Assembly (NCBI GenBank): GCA_016280345.1
Contig: JAEEGN010000097.1
Coordinates: forward strand, 1 to 7,404
DNA: 7,404 nucleotides
Reading direction: 5' to 3'
Source of the DNA: Selenomonadaceae bacterium
Lineage (GTDB): Bacteria; Bacillota; Negativicutes; Selenomonadales; Selenomonadaceae
Positions within the stretch are counted from its first letter, which is position 1; each line of letters begins with the position of its first letter. The position numbers were made by a program, and so were the translations under genes. Of this stretch, positions 1 through 6,695 are shown one piece after another. A model generated the notes under the pieces. The model made no database searches. It was not told where the DNA came from and saw only the letters and a program-made list of their open reading frames with translations.

Positions 1-228
1 CATCTACCACCGCCAGTTCCGTGTAGCTATTGGACTTCGACCTGTGATGCGGCCTTATCCCCAGCGATAGCCTTATATGCGATTCCTGTTCGTCAGGCCA
101 GAGGTTTGCCTGCACCTTCTTTCAGATTCCACCTCACGATGGACACCCTTGGTGTTCGGCTGTATCCTTCCCGCTACCGGGCAGATTCCGGTCTTTCACC
201 GGTTAGAAACGTGCGCCGCCGGGCGCAC
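1..228 (-). mobile_element. Group IIC intron, 5' part (domain I); rest lies beyond the left edge
   Basis: Read on the minus strand, this stretch starts at 228 with GTGCGCCCGGC, the typical 5' end of a bacterial group II intron. It keeps, in order, the blocks I recall from the Oceanobacillus iheyensis group IIC ribozyme: GGTGAAAGACCGGAA, CCAAGGGTGTCC, GGAATCTGAAAGAAG, GGCAAACCT, CCTGACGAACA, CATATAAGGCT and GAAGTCC. These belong to domain I, the exon-recognising scaffold of the self-splicing RNA. ATCA at 48-45 occupies the place of EBS1 and is complementary to the exon bases TGAT at 232-229. The element sits directly downstream of the ilvD terminator hairpin in the same orientation, which is the known target preference of the IIC class. 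Domains II-VI, any reverse transcriptase ORF and the 3' junction are outside the window, so I cannot tell whether it is intact. No protein is encoded in the visible part. Confidence 0.88.
45..48 (-). other. Candidate EBS1 of the group IIC intron
   Basis: On the minus strand the bases ATCA follow GC and precede CAGGTCGAAGTCC. This matches the position of ATAA in my recollection of the O. iheyensis intron (GC-ATAA-C, then AAGTCC). ATCA pairs perfectly with TGAT, the last four exon bases before the intron. A four-base EBS1-IBS1 contact is typical of class IIC. The assignment rests on a remembered alignment and on the complementarity. Confidence 0.65.
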
Positions 229-232
229 ATCA
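229..232 (-). other. Intron insertion site / IBS1 in the ilvD terminator tail
   Basis: The exon bases TGAT directly precede the intron 5' end (GTGCGC at 228). They overlap the last T of the TTTT run that follows the ilvD terminator stem, giving the junction GCTTTTGAT|GTGCGC. The four bases are complementary to the candidate EBS1 at 45-48. Confidence 0.65.
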
Positions 233-276
233 AAAGCACCCCTGTCATGGCCGGAGGATAAGGCAGGGGTGCTTTT
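232..276 (-). terminator. Intrinsic terminator after ilvD (group IIC intron target)
   Basis: A 13-bp perfect inverted repeat has arms at 232-244 (AAAAGCACCCCTG on the plus strand) and 264-276. The loop is 19 nt. On the minus strand the GC-rich stem is followed by TTTTGAT and then by the intron. It begins 26 nt past the ilvD stop codon, as expected for the end of that transcription unit. The other strand would give a TTTTT tail, so it could work in both directions. The U-run on the ilvD side is only four bases long before the intron starts. Confidence 0.85.
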
Positions 277-302
277 TCTGCATTTGATTTGCCGGGAAGA
301 GA

Positions 303-1955
303 TTATTTCAAGACGGCACCGGTACTGGCGGAGGTGGTCAGACGAGCGTAGCGGGAGAGATATCCGGTCTTGATCTTGGGCTCCGGCTGTTTCCAAGCGG
401 CTTTCCGCCGGGCCAGTTCGTCGTCGCTGACCTCCAACTGGAGACGACGGCCCGGAATGTCGATGGAGACGGTATCGCCATCCTCAATCAAAGCGATGGG
501 ACCACCCTCCATAGCCTCGGGAGAAATGTGGCCAATGCAGGCACCTTGGCTGGCTCCGCTGAAGCGTCCGTCGGTAATGAGACCAACTTTTAGTCCCATA
601 CCGGTAATGACCGCCGTAGGATTAAGCATTTCCTGCATTCCGGGACCGCCCTTCGGTCCTTCGTAACGGATAACGACGACGTCGCCGTCATGGATTTTGC
701 CGTCCATGATGGCATTGACGCCTTCTTCCTCAGAGTTGAAGCATTTCGCCGTTCCCTTATAGACCAGCATATCTTCCTTTACCGCTGAGGCTTTTACCAC
801 AGCATAGTCGGGGCAAAGATTTCCCTGGAGGATTGCTATACCGCCCTCCTTGCGATAAGGATCATCCACGGTGCGAATGACATCCGGACGCAGGATCTTG
901 GCGTCCTTGATGCGGTCACGGACCGGGCCGGTTACGGTCAGAGCGTCGAGATGGATAAGATCTTTGCGTGCGAGCTCTTTCATGACAGCCGGGATGCCGC
1001 CGGCTTCTTCAAGGTCCTGCATATGATGCGTGCCGCCGGGACTCAGTTTCGTGATGTATGGCGTACGGCGGCTGATTTCGTCAAACCGCGGTGCCGGTAT
1101 CTCAATCCCAGCTTCATGGGCAATCGCGGTAAGATGGAGCACTGTATTGGAGGAACCGCCAATGCCCATATCAACAGTCATGGCGTTTTCAAAGGCTTCC
1201 AGCGTCAGGATATCGCGTGGTTTGATGTCCTTCTTTATGAGGTCCAGGACAAGCGCTCCAGCCCGCTTCGCCAACAATCGTCGCGCTCCGATATAAGCGG
1301 CCGGGATGGTGCCGTTCCCCGGCAGTCCCATCCCCAGGACCTCGGTCAGGCAATTCATGGTATTGGCCGTAAAGAGACCGGCACAGGAACCACAACCTGG
1401 ACATACATGCGCTTCCAGTTGTTCCATTTCCTCCGCGGACATCTGGCCGGCGGCGAATTTGCCCGCTGCTTCAAATGCCTGGCTTACACTGACATCTTTG
1501 CCTTGGTAGCGTCCCGCCAGCATAGCGCCGCCGCTGACCACCACGCTCGGGATATTCAGCCGGGCCGCCGCCATCAGCATTCCCGGTACGACCTTGTCGC
1601 AATTCGGGATAAGAACCAATCCATCAAAGCCGGAAGCCATGGTCACAGCTTCTATGGAATCGGCAATCAGCTCACGGCTGGCCAAAGAAAATTTCATGCC
1701 GGTATGCCCCATGGCAATACCATCGCAAACGCCGATGGCAGGAAACTCGATGGGCGTCCCTCCGGCAGAGGCAACCCCCAGTTTGGCGGCGTCAGCTATC
1801 TCACGCAAGTGAATATGGCCAGGAATGATTTCATTGAAGGAATTGCAGATACCAATCAGTGGCTTTTCCAAATCTTCTGGTCCGTAGCCCATCGCGTGAA
1901 ACAGGGAGCGGTGCGCGCACCGGGTCGGGCCTTTCTTTACTATATCGCTTCGCAT
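303..1955 (-). CDS. ilvD: Dihydroxy-acid dehydratase
   Basis: Dehydrates 2,3-dihydroxy-isovalerate and 2,3-dihydroxy-3-methylvalerate to the 2-keto acids that give valine, leucine and isoleucine; it is a cytoplasmic Fe-S and Mg-dependent enzyme. The 550-residue length is normal for the IlvD/Edd family. Visible signatures are GVCDGIAMGHTGM (C77, D78), NCDKVVPG (C119, D120, K121), CPGCGSCAGLF (C185, C188, C191) and the C-terminal DGRFSGASQGACIGHISPEA. These provide the cluster ligands and Mg site of the family. The ATG at 1955 gives the usual N-terminus (MRSDIVKKGPTRCAHRSLF), with a weak purine-rich ribosome site (GAAAG about 10 nt upstream). It follows the PaaK-like gene after 97 nt and ends at its own terminator. 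No other ilv or leu genes are in the window, and I see no T-box leader in the short upstream gap. Family assignment is secure. Confidence 0.98.
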   Translation of the reverse strand: MRSDIVKKGPTRCAHRSLFHAMGYGPEDLEKPLIGICNSFNEIIPGHIHLREIADAAKLGVASAGGTPIEFPAIGVCDGIAMGHTGMKFSLASRELIADSIEAVTMASGFDGLVLIPNCDKVVPGMLMAAARLNIPSVVVSGGAMLAGRYQGKDVSVSQAFEAAGKFAAGQMSAEEMEQLEAHVCPGCGSCAGLFTANTMNCLTEVLGMGLPGNGTIPAAYIGARRLLAKRAGALVLDLIKKDIKPRDILTLEAFENAMTVDMGIGGSSNTVLHLTAIAHEAGIEIPAPRFDEISRRTPYITKLSPGGTHHMQDLEEAGGIPAVMKELARKDLIHLDALTVTGPVRDRIKDAKILRPDVIRTVDDPYRKEGGIAILQGNLCPDYAVVKASAVKEDMLVYKGTAKCFNSEEEGVNAIMDGKIHDGDVVVIRYEGPKGGPGMQEMLNPTAVITGMGLKVGLITDGRFSGASQGACIGHISPEAMEGGPIALIEDGDTVSIDIPGRRLQLEVSDDELARRKAAWKQPEPKIKTGYLSRYARLTTSASTGAVLK

Positions 1956-1989
1956 GAAAACAACACTTTCCTTTCTTGTATAAAATCCA

Positions 1990-2017
1990 AGAAGCGTTGA
2001 AGAATATCAACGCTTCT
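1990..2017 (-). repeat. 11-bp inverted repeat between the PaaK-like gene and ilvD (possible weak terminator or operator)
   Basis: Perfect arms AGAAGCGTTGA (1990-2000) and TCAACGCTTCT (2007-2017) enclose a 6-nt loop. On the minus strand the stem is followed by TGGATTTTATAC, a poor and interrupted U-tract. It may partly end transcription from the upstream genes, stabilise a processed mRNA end, or be an operator for ilvD. No convincing -35/-10 pair stands out nearby. The hairpin is plain; its role is not. Confidence 0.5.
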
Positions 2018-2054
2018 CAGTCGTTCCGCATGATTATTGACGGGATAGGAAAAA

Positions 2055-3029
2055 TCAATGGAGGAAACCCAGCGGCGTATTGATATCCATCCACAGCCGT
2101 CCGCAGTCGCAGGGCGTATCAATGCCAATGACCGTCTGGCCGGTATGCCCTCGAATGATGGGAATCGCTTCCGCTGTGAGTGTCGTCACGACCAACTCGC
2201 CCATCCGGGAAGAGTCCGCAATGACTTCGTTGCCGCCAAAAGTGACAATTTCCGGGTAAAAATGATCTTCCTGCACATGATAACCGGCACATTTCTCACA
2301 TTGGAAAACCATTCCGATACACCCAAACTCGGCGGAACTGAAAAGATCGCGCACCTGAGCGTTCGTCCGCTTTTCAATATGGCTCCGCAAGGGATTGTGG
2401 ATGCTTTCGTTCAAACAGAGGATTCGATGGATGGCAGAGGCAGCGATATCGTTGCCCACCGCCTGCCCCTGAATGGCAAAACGCAGGACGCGACGCACCG
2501 AGCCAAGGATTGTATCGGGATGAGCAGCGTTGATGAGGGCCACCGCCCGATCGTATTCGGTACTCAAGGGAACGATGGTCGCTCCGATGGACTCCAGGGC
2601 ATACTGCGCGTCCATCAAGCCGCTGTCAGCCATATCGCCCAGAATACCCACCACGGAGGACCGATTCATTCCGGAGGCAAGAAGAGCCCGGGACATCAAT
2701 CCGGTATTTTCCGCGATGTCGTTGGCGGTATACATGCGTATGAGCGTCTGCGGATGCTCCCAGAGACTTATACGGGTTAAACTGCTGAAGGGTATCGTCA
2801 GGAAATCCGCCGCCGGCGTTTGCTGCAGTTCCTTGTATGTCGTCAAAGGGAATTTCTGGATATCCGCAAGCGTTTCCAGCGCCGAAGGCGTAATCCCGGC
2901 ATCACGGAATTTTTTTTGGTAAAAGCGGCTCTTTTCGTAGGCCCAGATGAGCGTCTTCTTCAATAGCCGGAACTGTAACGATCGAAGCTCCTCAAGAGAG
3001 AGACGTTCCGTTTCGGATTGGGCACACAT
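2055..3029 (-). CDS. Truncated, active-site-deficient PaaK-like protein (phenylacetate-CoA ligase / adenylate-forming family)
   Basis: The 324-residue protein aligns from memory with phenylacetate-CoA ligases and 'coenzyme F390 synthetase' annotations: RSLQFRLLKKTLIWAYEKSRFYQKKF (split here as RSLQFRLLKK and YEKSRFYQKKF), then FPLTTYKEL, YTANDI, EDHFYPEI, GELVVTTLTAEAIPIIR and CDCGR. Active members use ATP to adenylate an aryl acid and then load CoA. Three needed parts are missing. The SSGTTGKPT-type phosphate loop expected near residues 88-96 reads SLWEHPQTL; the ribose-binding Asp of the IRYRTxD motif is Gln298; and the protein stops about 15 residues after CDCGR, without the roughly 100-residue C-terminal lid domain. 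Possible metal ligands remain (C244, C247, H251, C307, C309). The frame is open with good family conservation, so it looks like a maintained non-catalytic paralogue rather than fresh debris. A TTG at 3032 is an alternative start; ATG at 3029 is preferred. It lies 40 nt after cheR and is probably co-transcribed with it. Function unknown. Confidence 0.85.
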   Translation of the reverse strand: MCAQSETERLSLEELRSLQFRLLKKTLIWAYEKSRFYQKKFRDAGITPSALETLADIQKFPLTTYKELQQTPAADFLTIPFSSLTRISLWEHPQTLIRMYTANDIAENTGLMSRALLASGMNRSSVVGILGDMADSGLMDAQYALESIGATIVPLSTEYDRAVALINAAHPDTILGSVRRVLRFAIQGQAVGNDIAASAIHRILCLNESIHNPLRSHIEKRTNAQVRDLFSSAEFGCIGMVFQCEKCAGYHVQEDHFYPEIVTFGGNEVIADSSRMGELVVTTLTAEAIPIIRGHTGQTVIGIDTPCDCGRLWMDINTPLGFLH

Positions 3030-3069
3030 CAATGAACACCGCCTTTATTCTTATCCGGGAGAAAACGGC

Positions 3070-3855
3070 TTACAACGGGTGCTGGTAGAAGAACGGCTTA
3101 TAGCTTGTATAGCCCATGTTCCGGAAGTTCAGGATGGCCTCCGTCGCGCCGACGAAAAGAATGCCGCCGGGTTTCAGCGAGGCGAAGAAGTTGCGGTAAA
3201 GCTGATCCTTCGCTTCCTCGGTGAAGTAAATGACGACATTGCGGCAAAGAATCAAGTCGAAGCCCTTCTCGAAGGGATCTTTCAGCAGGTTATGGCGTTT
3301 GAATTCTATATTTTGCTTGATTTCAGGCTTGACAGCGTACTTGTCCTCCGGCATCTTGGTGAAATATTTTTCCCGGCGCTGGGGTGACAAGCTCTTGAGT
3401 TCATTTTCCACATAGACGCCTTTTTTCGCCTTGGCCAGAATCTCGATATCCAAGTCGCTGGCCAGGATGCGGTGCTTTTTGTTCGGTGAAAGTTCCTTGA
3501 GGATCATCGACAGCGTATAGGGCTCGGCGCCAATGGAACAACCGGCGCTCCAGATATTCAGCGTCGGCGACCGCTTCATGAGTTCGGGGATGACTTCCTT
3601 CTCCAATTGGGCGAATTTGTCCGGTGTTCGATAGAACTCTGATACGTTGATTGTCAAATATTCGATGAAGGCCGCGAAATCGTCCTTATCCTTCACTACA
3701 CTGTCAAAATACTCGGAGAAGGAATTAAAGCCGCCTCTTGTGACCAGATTCCCGATACGGCGTTTCATCTGCGGCTCTTTATATAAATCGAGGTCAATCT
3801 CCGTTTTTGCCTTAAGCTTCTTCTTGAAAGCCGCCCAATCCTTATCATCCATCAT
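3070..3855 (-). CDS. cheR: CheR-type chemotaxis receptor glutamate O-methyltransferase
   Basis: Transfers methyl groups from S-adenosylmethionine to glutamates of methyl-accepting chemotaxis proteins, setting adaptation against the methylesterase CheB. With the ATG at 3855 the protein has 261 residues, normal for a stand-alone CheR. The N-terminal helical domain spans about 1-75, with TINVSEFYR at 68-76. The SAM-binding motif is WSAGCSIGAEPYTLS (102-116), followed by ASDLDIEIL (132-140), CRNVVIYF (204-211) and GGILFVGATEAI (230-241). The first Glu of the common GEEPY motif is Ala, a variant I have seen in some CheR groups. The open frame extends to a TTG at 3873, but that codon overlaps the AGGAGG ribosome site, so ATG 3855 is the start. 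No other che, fli or mcp gene is present, so it is an orphan here; it precedes the PaaK-like gene by 40 nt. Confidence 0.95.
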   Translation of the reverse strand: MMDDKDWAAFKKKLKAKTEIDLDLYKEPQMKRRIGNLVTRGGFNSFSEYFDSVVKDKDDFAAFIEYLTINVSEFYRTPDKFAQLEKEVIPELMKRSPTLNIWSAGCSIGAEPYTLSMILKELSPNKKHRILASDLDIEILAKAKKGVYVENELKSLSPQRREKYFTKMPEDKYAVKPEIKQNIEFKRHNLLKDPFEKGFDLILCRNVVIYFTEEAKDQLYRNFFASLKPGGILFVGATEAILNFRNMGYTSYKPFFYQHPL

Positions 3856-3864
3856 ACGCAAACG

Positions 3865-3870
3865 CCTCCT
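3865..3870 (-). promoter_or_regulatory. Ribosome binding site deciding the cheR start
   Basis: AGGAGG on the minus strand lies 9 nt before ATG at 3855. It is inside the longer reading that would begin at TTG 3873, which rules out that longer start. Confidence 0.8.
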
Positions 3871-3940
3871 CAATGATATTGATGGTCCTTTATTAATTCA
3901 ACCTGAATACGGAAAAATCCTTTTTTCTTTGGAAATTTAT

Positions 3941-5182
3941 TTATGTTTTTTGATAATGACTGAAACTCCCAATGACAAGTCCCGGACGGCTGTCCATGAG
4001 CGATTGCAGGAAAGTTCGGGTTCCGACCGTTTCTGATGAAGCTTTCGGCATCCGGGCAAGGAAAACGTCCGGATCGAGATTCAGGTTGCGAATCTGAATC
4101 ATCGGGACGGGAAGCTCTCGGAGGAAAGCCTGCCAGCTGGCGATTTCTTCCTGCCGATCGTTGAACCCCGGAAAATAAAGGAGATTCAGCGATACATAGA
4201 CACTACGGTCAAGCGCGTAAGCAATCGACGCCTTCACATCATCAAACGAATATCTGCCGCGATAATACGCCTGGTATGATTCGGGCCGGGCGCTGATAAT
4301 GCTGACACGCAGACTATCGAGCCCGGCGTCGATGATTCTCTTAACGCCGTTGGTATAGCCGGCATTGGAATTCATGTTAATCTGTCCCTTTGCGGTCTTG
4401 GAGCGGATTTGCCGGATTCCCTCCGCAATCGTGTCTGCTGCCAGGGACGGCTCTCCTTCACAGCCCGGGCCAAAGCTCACGATTGCTTCCGGTGCATTGG
4501 CAAGATGATAGACACCGGCCGCTGCAATCTCTTCCGCTGTCGGTCGGAAGGTAATCCGTTGTTGCGGTGACGGGCAACATTCCGCCGGCTGACGGGAAAT
4601 ACAACCCAGGCAGTCCGCGTTGCAAGCCGGCGAGGCCGGGATTCCCGCTTCCCAGCGACGGTAAAAGAGATTCTGCGCGGTGCAGCAGTGCCACTCCAGG
4701 GAACAACGGGCCAGATGGGAGACGATACGGTTTCCCGGCAGGTCTTTTTTCACCTGACGGATCTTTTTTTTCAATGACCGGGTATTGTAGCGGGCCGGGT
4801 CCCATTTCCGGTTCTCGTCCGTATAGATAGCTGCTGCCCAAAGTTGTTCCCGGTAGAGTGCGACAGCGGTATAGCCGTAGAGCGGCAGCATGGATGCCTT
4901 CCGGTCCCGGGCAAAGGCGGGCAGATAAGTGCGGGTATAACCCGCCGGCAGTATAGCCGAAACCGCACGGCCTTGTAGCGTGCAGGGCTGCCCGTCTCTC
5001 CCCCGCCCCATGGCCTGCCGCTCAGGCAGGAACATGAGGTCGGCGCTGTCCGGCAAGGGAATCAGGTCTTCCGGTGTCAAGTCGACCAATGAATCACCGC
5101 TCCTTCCCAGAGCGGCAAAGCCAGGAGCGTCAAAGATTTCGCCGCTCGGCGTAGCATAGAGTGCCGTAATCCTTTCAGCCAT
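3941..5182 (-). CDS. Uncharacterised radical SAM protein with extra cysteines
   Basis: A 413-residue cytoplasmic protein with the radical SAM signature C187-x3-C191-x2-C194 (ACNADCLGC), which would hold a 4Fe-4S cluster that cleaves S-adenosylmethionine. Other barrel features are FGPGCEGEPSL (238-247, the GGEP-like methionine-binding strand), QINMNSNAG (267-275), LRVSIISARPESY (291-303) and LNLLYFPGFND (332-342). Residues 1-140 form a separate N-terminal region without a known motif. Additional cysteines C160, C166, C167, C202, C203 and C241 cluster around the signature and could bind a second metal centre. The frame extends to GTG at 5197, but that reads through the GGAGGAG ribosome site, so ATG 5182 is chosen. 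This ATG overlaps the end of pth by 8 nt, suggesting translational coupling. I recall similar unnamed radical SAM proteins in anaerobes but no assigned reaction. Substrate unknown. Confidence 0.9.
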   Translation of the reverse strand: MAERITALYATPSGEIFDAPGFAALGRSGDSLVDLTPEDLIPLPDSADLMFLPERQAMGRGRDGQPCTLQGRAVSAILPAGYTRTYLPAFARDRKASMLPLYGYTAVALYREQLWAAAIYTDENRKWDPARYNTRSLKKKIRQVKKDLPGNRIVSHLARCSLEWHCCTAQNLFYRRWEAGIPASPACNADCLGCISRQPAECCPSPQQRITFRPTAEEIAAAGVYHLANAPEAIVSFGPGCEGEPSLAADTIAEGIRQIRSKTAKGQINMNSNAGYTNGVKRIIDAGLDSLRVSIISARPESYQAYYRGRYSFDDVKASIAYALDRSVYVSLNLLYFPGFNDRQEEIASWQAFLRELPVPMIQIRNLNLDPDVFLARMPKASSETVGTRTFLQSLMDSRPGLVIGSFSHYQKT

Positions 5183-5783
5183 CTTGTTCTCCTCCACTTT
5201 CCGTGGGCGGATTCTTCTGTCGGCGCGGATTGTAGCGGTTCATGGCTCGATCCGCGCCTTCGGTCGCCATACACGTAACCGCCGGAATCAAATACTGAAT
5301 TGCTTCGTCAATTTTCGCCCGATCCTCGGCAGAAAAAGGCGACAACACATAGCTGACGACGTCCCTCTCTGCCGGAGGATGGCCAATGCCAATGCGAACC
5401 CGTCCGAAGTTTTCATCCTGTAAATGGTAAAGCAGCGATTTCATGCCGTTATGACCGCCGGCGCTTCCTTTCTTGCGAAGACGTACCGTTCCAACCGGGA
5501 GATCCATATCGTCATGTATGACAATCAACGCTTCTACCGACAACTTGTACCAGGTCAGGAGCGGACCGATGGCCCGGCCGCTTTCGTTCATGAAGGTCAG
5601 CGGCTTCACCAGGAGCGTTTTCTCCCCTCCCAGCATCAACTCCGCCACCAGCATATCCTGCTTCGTCCGCCAGGAAGAAACGCCGTGCTTCCTGGCGAAG
5701 GCGTCAAGGAACATGAACCCTACATTATGCTTCGTTTTCTCGTATTCGGCGCCGGGATTTCCCAGCCCGGCAATGATCTTCAA
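5175..5783 (-). CDS. pth: Peptidyl-tRNA hydrolase
   Basis: Cleaves peptidyl-tRNA released by premature drop-off from ribosomes, recycling tRNA; an essential cytoplasmic enzyme in most bacteria. The 202 residues match the bacterial Pth family, with a slightly long basic C-terminal tail. Active-site elements are GLGNPG (N9), KHNVGF (catalytic H19), PLTFMNESG (N66), IHDDMDLP (D91) and GSAGGHNGMKS (N112). The start is TTG at 5783, preceded by GGAGG at 8 nt. It gives the canonical N-terminus MKIIAGLGNPG, and the nearby ATG at 5790 is out of frame. It follows uppP after 34 nt, and its last 8 nt overlap the radical SAM gene, so the three genes look like one operon. Confidence 0.98.
   Translation of the reverse strand: MKIIAGLGNPGAEYEKTKHNVGFMFLDAFARKHGVSSWRTKQDMLVAELMLGGEKTLLVKPLTFMNESGRAIGPLLTWYKLSVEALIVIHDDMDLPVGTVRLRKKGSAGGHNGMKSLLYHLQDENFGRVRIGIGHPPAERDVVSYVLSPFSAEDRAKIDEAIQYLIPAVTCMATEGADRAMNRYNPRRQKNPPTESGGEQDG
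5189..5195 (-). promoter_or_regulatory. Ribosome binding site deciding the radical SAM gene start
   Basis: GGAGGAG on the minus strand, inside the 3' end of pth, lies 6 nt before ATG 5182. It overlaps the alternative GTG at 5197, so that codon is not the start. Confidence 0.8.
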
Positions 5784-5791
5784 ACCTCATT

Positions 5792-5796
5792 CCTCC
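5792..5796 (-). promoter_or_regulatory. Ribosome binding site for pth (TTG start)
   Basis: GGAGG on the minus strand lies 8 nt before TTG 5783. The good spacing supports use of the non-ATG codon. Confidence 0.75.
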
Positions 5797-5817
5797 ATCC
5801 ACAACGTTATTGGGTGG

Positions 5818-6663
5818 TTACTGCTTCGTGGGGTCGCCGGCCAGGAAAAGGTACGCCAGCACGACAAGACCCAAGGCAATGCGGTACCAGCCGAAAACCT
5901 TGAAGTCATTCGACTTAATGTAGCGGAGCAGGAACTTGATCGACAGGATGGAAACGATAAAAGCCGTCACCATACCGACAATCATGATCATGATTTCTCC
6001 TCCGGTGTAATGCCAGCCGAACTTGACGATCTTCAGCAGACTCGCGCCGAACATAACCGGGATTGCCAGAAAAAAGGTGAATTCTGCCGCCACGTAACGT
6101 GAAGCCCCGAACAGGATACCGCCGAGAATGGTGGCCCCGGAGCGGGAAGTCCCCGGAACGAGCGCCAGCACCTGAAAGCAGCCGATGACCATAGCCGTTC
6201 GGTAATCCAAATTCTCCAAGGACTTGATCCGCGGCGATCGATGGCGGTTATAGTTTTCCACCAAAATGAAGAAGATACCGTATAGGATCAGGGTGGAAGC
6301 CACGACCGGGGCATTCATGAAATGCTCTTCCATGTATTTGTTGAAGAGCAGACCAATGACCGCGGCCGGCAGGCAGGCCGCGATGACCTTGTACCAAAGC
6401 TGAAAGGTCTCTCGTCGTTCGCGTCGATTCTTCCAGGCGGAAAAGGGATTGAGCCGGTCGAAATTCAGAACGACGACAGCCAGGATAGCTCCCAACTGTA
6501 TGACGACCAGGAACATATCCATGAAAGACTTGGAAACGTCCAGCTTGATGAATTCATCCACCAGGATCATGTGTCCGGTACTGCTGATCGGCAGCCACTC
6601 GGTCAGGCCCTCCACAACGCCCAGAAGGATGGTTTTCAGAAGTTCAACGATGCTAAGGTCCAA
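5818..6663 (-). CDS. uppP: Undecaprenyl-diphosphatase (UppP/BacA)
   Basis: Integral membrane phosphatase that converts undecaprenyl diphosphate to the monophosphate lipid carrier used for peptidoglycan and other envelope polymers; overproduction gives bacitracin resistance in known members. The 281 residues and multiple hydrophobic segments fit the family. Catalytic motifs are VEGLTEWLPISSTGH (E18, E22, S27, S28, H31) and VPGTSRSGAT (S173, R174, S175, T178). The start is TTG at 6663, giving MDLSIVELLKTILLGVVEG, with AGGAGG 7 nt upstream. No in-frame ATG gives a complete first motif. It is the first gene after the promoter at 6696-6704 and is followed by pth after 34 nt. Confidence 0.98.
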   Translation of the reverse strand: MDLSIVELLKTILLGVVEGLTEWLPISSTGHMILVDEFIKLDVSKSFMDMFLVVIQLGAILAVVVLNFDRLNPFSAWKNRRERRETFQLWYKVIAACLPAAVIGLLFNKYMEEHFMNAPVVASTLILYGIFFILVENYNRHRSPRIKSLENLDYRTAMVIGCFQVLALVPGTSRSGATILGGILFGASRYVAAEFTFFLAIPVMFGASLLKIVKFGWHYTGGEIMIMIVGMVTAFIVSILSIKFLLRYIKSNDFKVFGWYRIALGLVVLAYLFLAGDPTKQ

Positions 6664-6670
6664 GAGAAAG

Positions 6671-6676
6671 CCTCCT
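6671..6676 (-). promoter_or_regulatory. Ribosome binding site for uppP (TTG start)
   Basis: AGGAGG on the minus strand lies 7 nt before TTG 6663, an ideal spacing that supports the non-ATG start. Confidence 0.8.
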
Positions 6677-6695
6677 ACAAAGATATTTGCTATTC

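Noticed and set aside
77..373. Plus-strand 98-residue ORF at the left end
   Set aside because: It runs through the intron domain I, the terminator hairpin and the antisense 3' end of ilvD; no family resemblance and no ribosome site.
951..2000. Plus-strand 349-residue ORF
   Set aside because: Lies fully antisense to ilvD, whose protein is unmistakable; composition is that of a shadow frame.
1956..2054. T-box or other leader riboswitch before ilvD
   Set aside because: The gap is only about 100 nt and lacks the T-box consensus; only the short inverted repeat is present.
1940..2128. Minus-strand 62-residue frame after the PaaK-like gene, considered as a frameshifted C-terminal domain
   Set aside because: Its translation shows none of the expected lid-domain motifs (RIKGRTDD, RGVNVFP), so a single frameshift does not explain the truncation.
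2058..2780. Plus-strand 240-residue ORF
   Set aside because: Antisense to the PaaK-like gene, low-quality His/Arg/Gln-rich translation, no family motif.
3873..3901. Possible cheR promoter TTGAAT-17 nt-TATCAT
   Set aside because: Transcription would start inside the ribosome binding site, leaving almost no leader; more likely a chance match in AT-rich sequence.
5473..6102. Plus-strand 209-residue ORF across pth and uppP
   Set aside because: Antisense to two certain genes; no motif seen.
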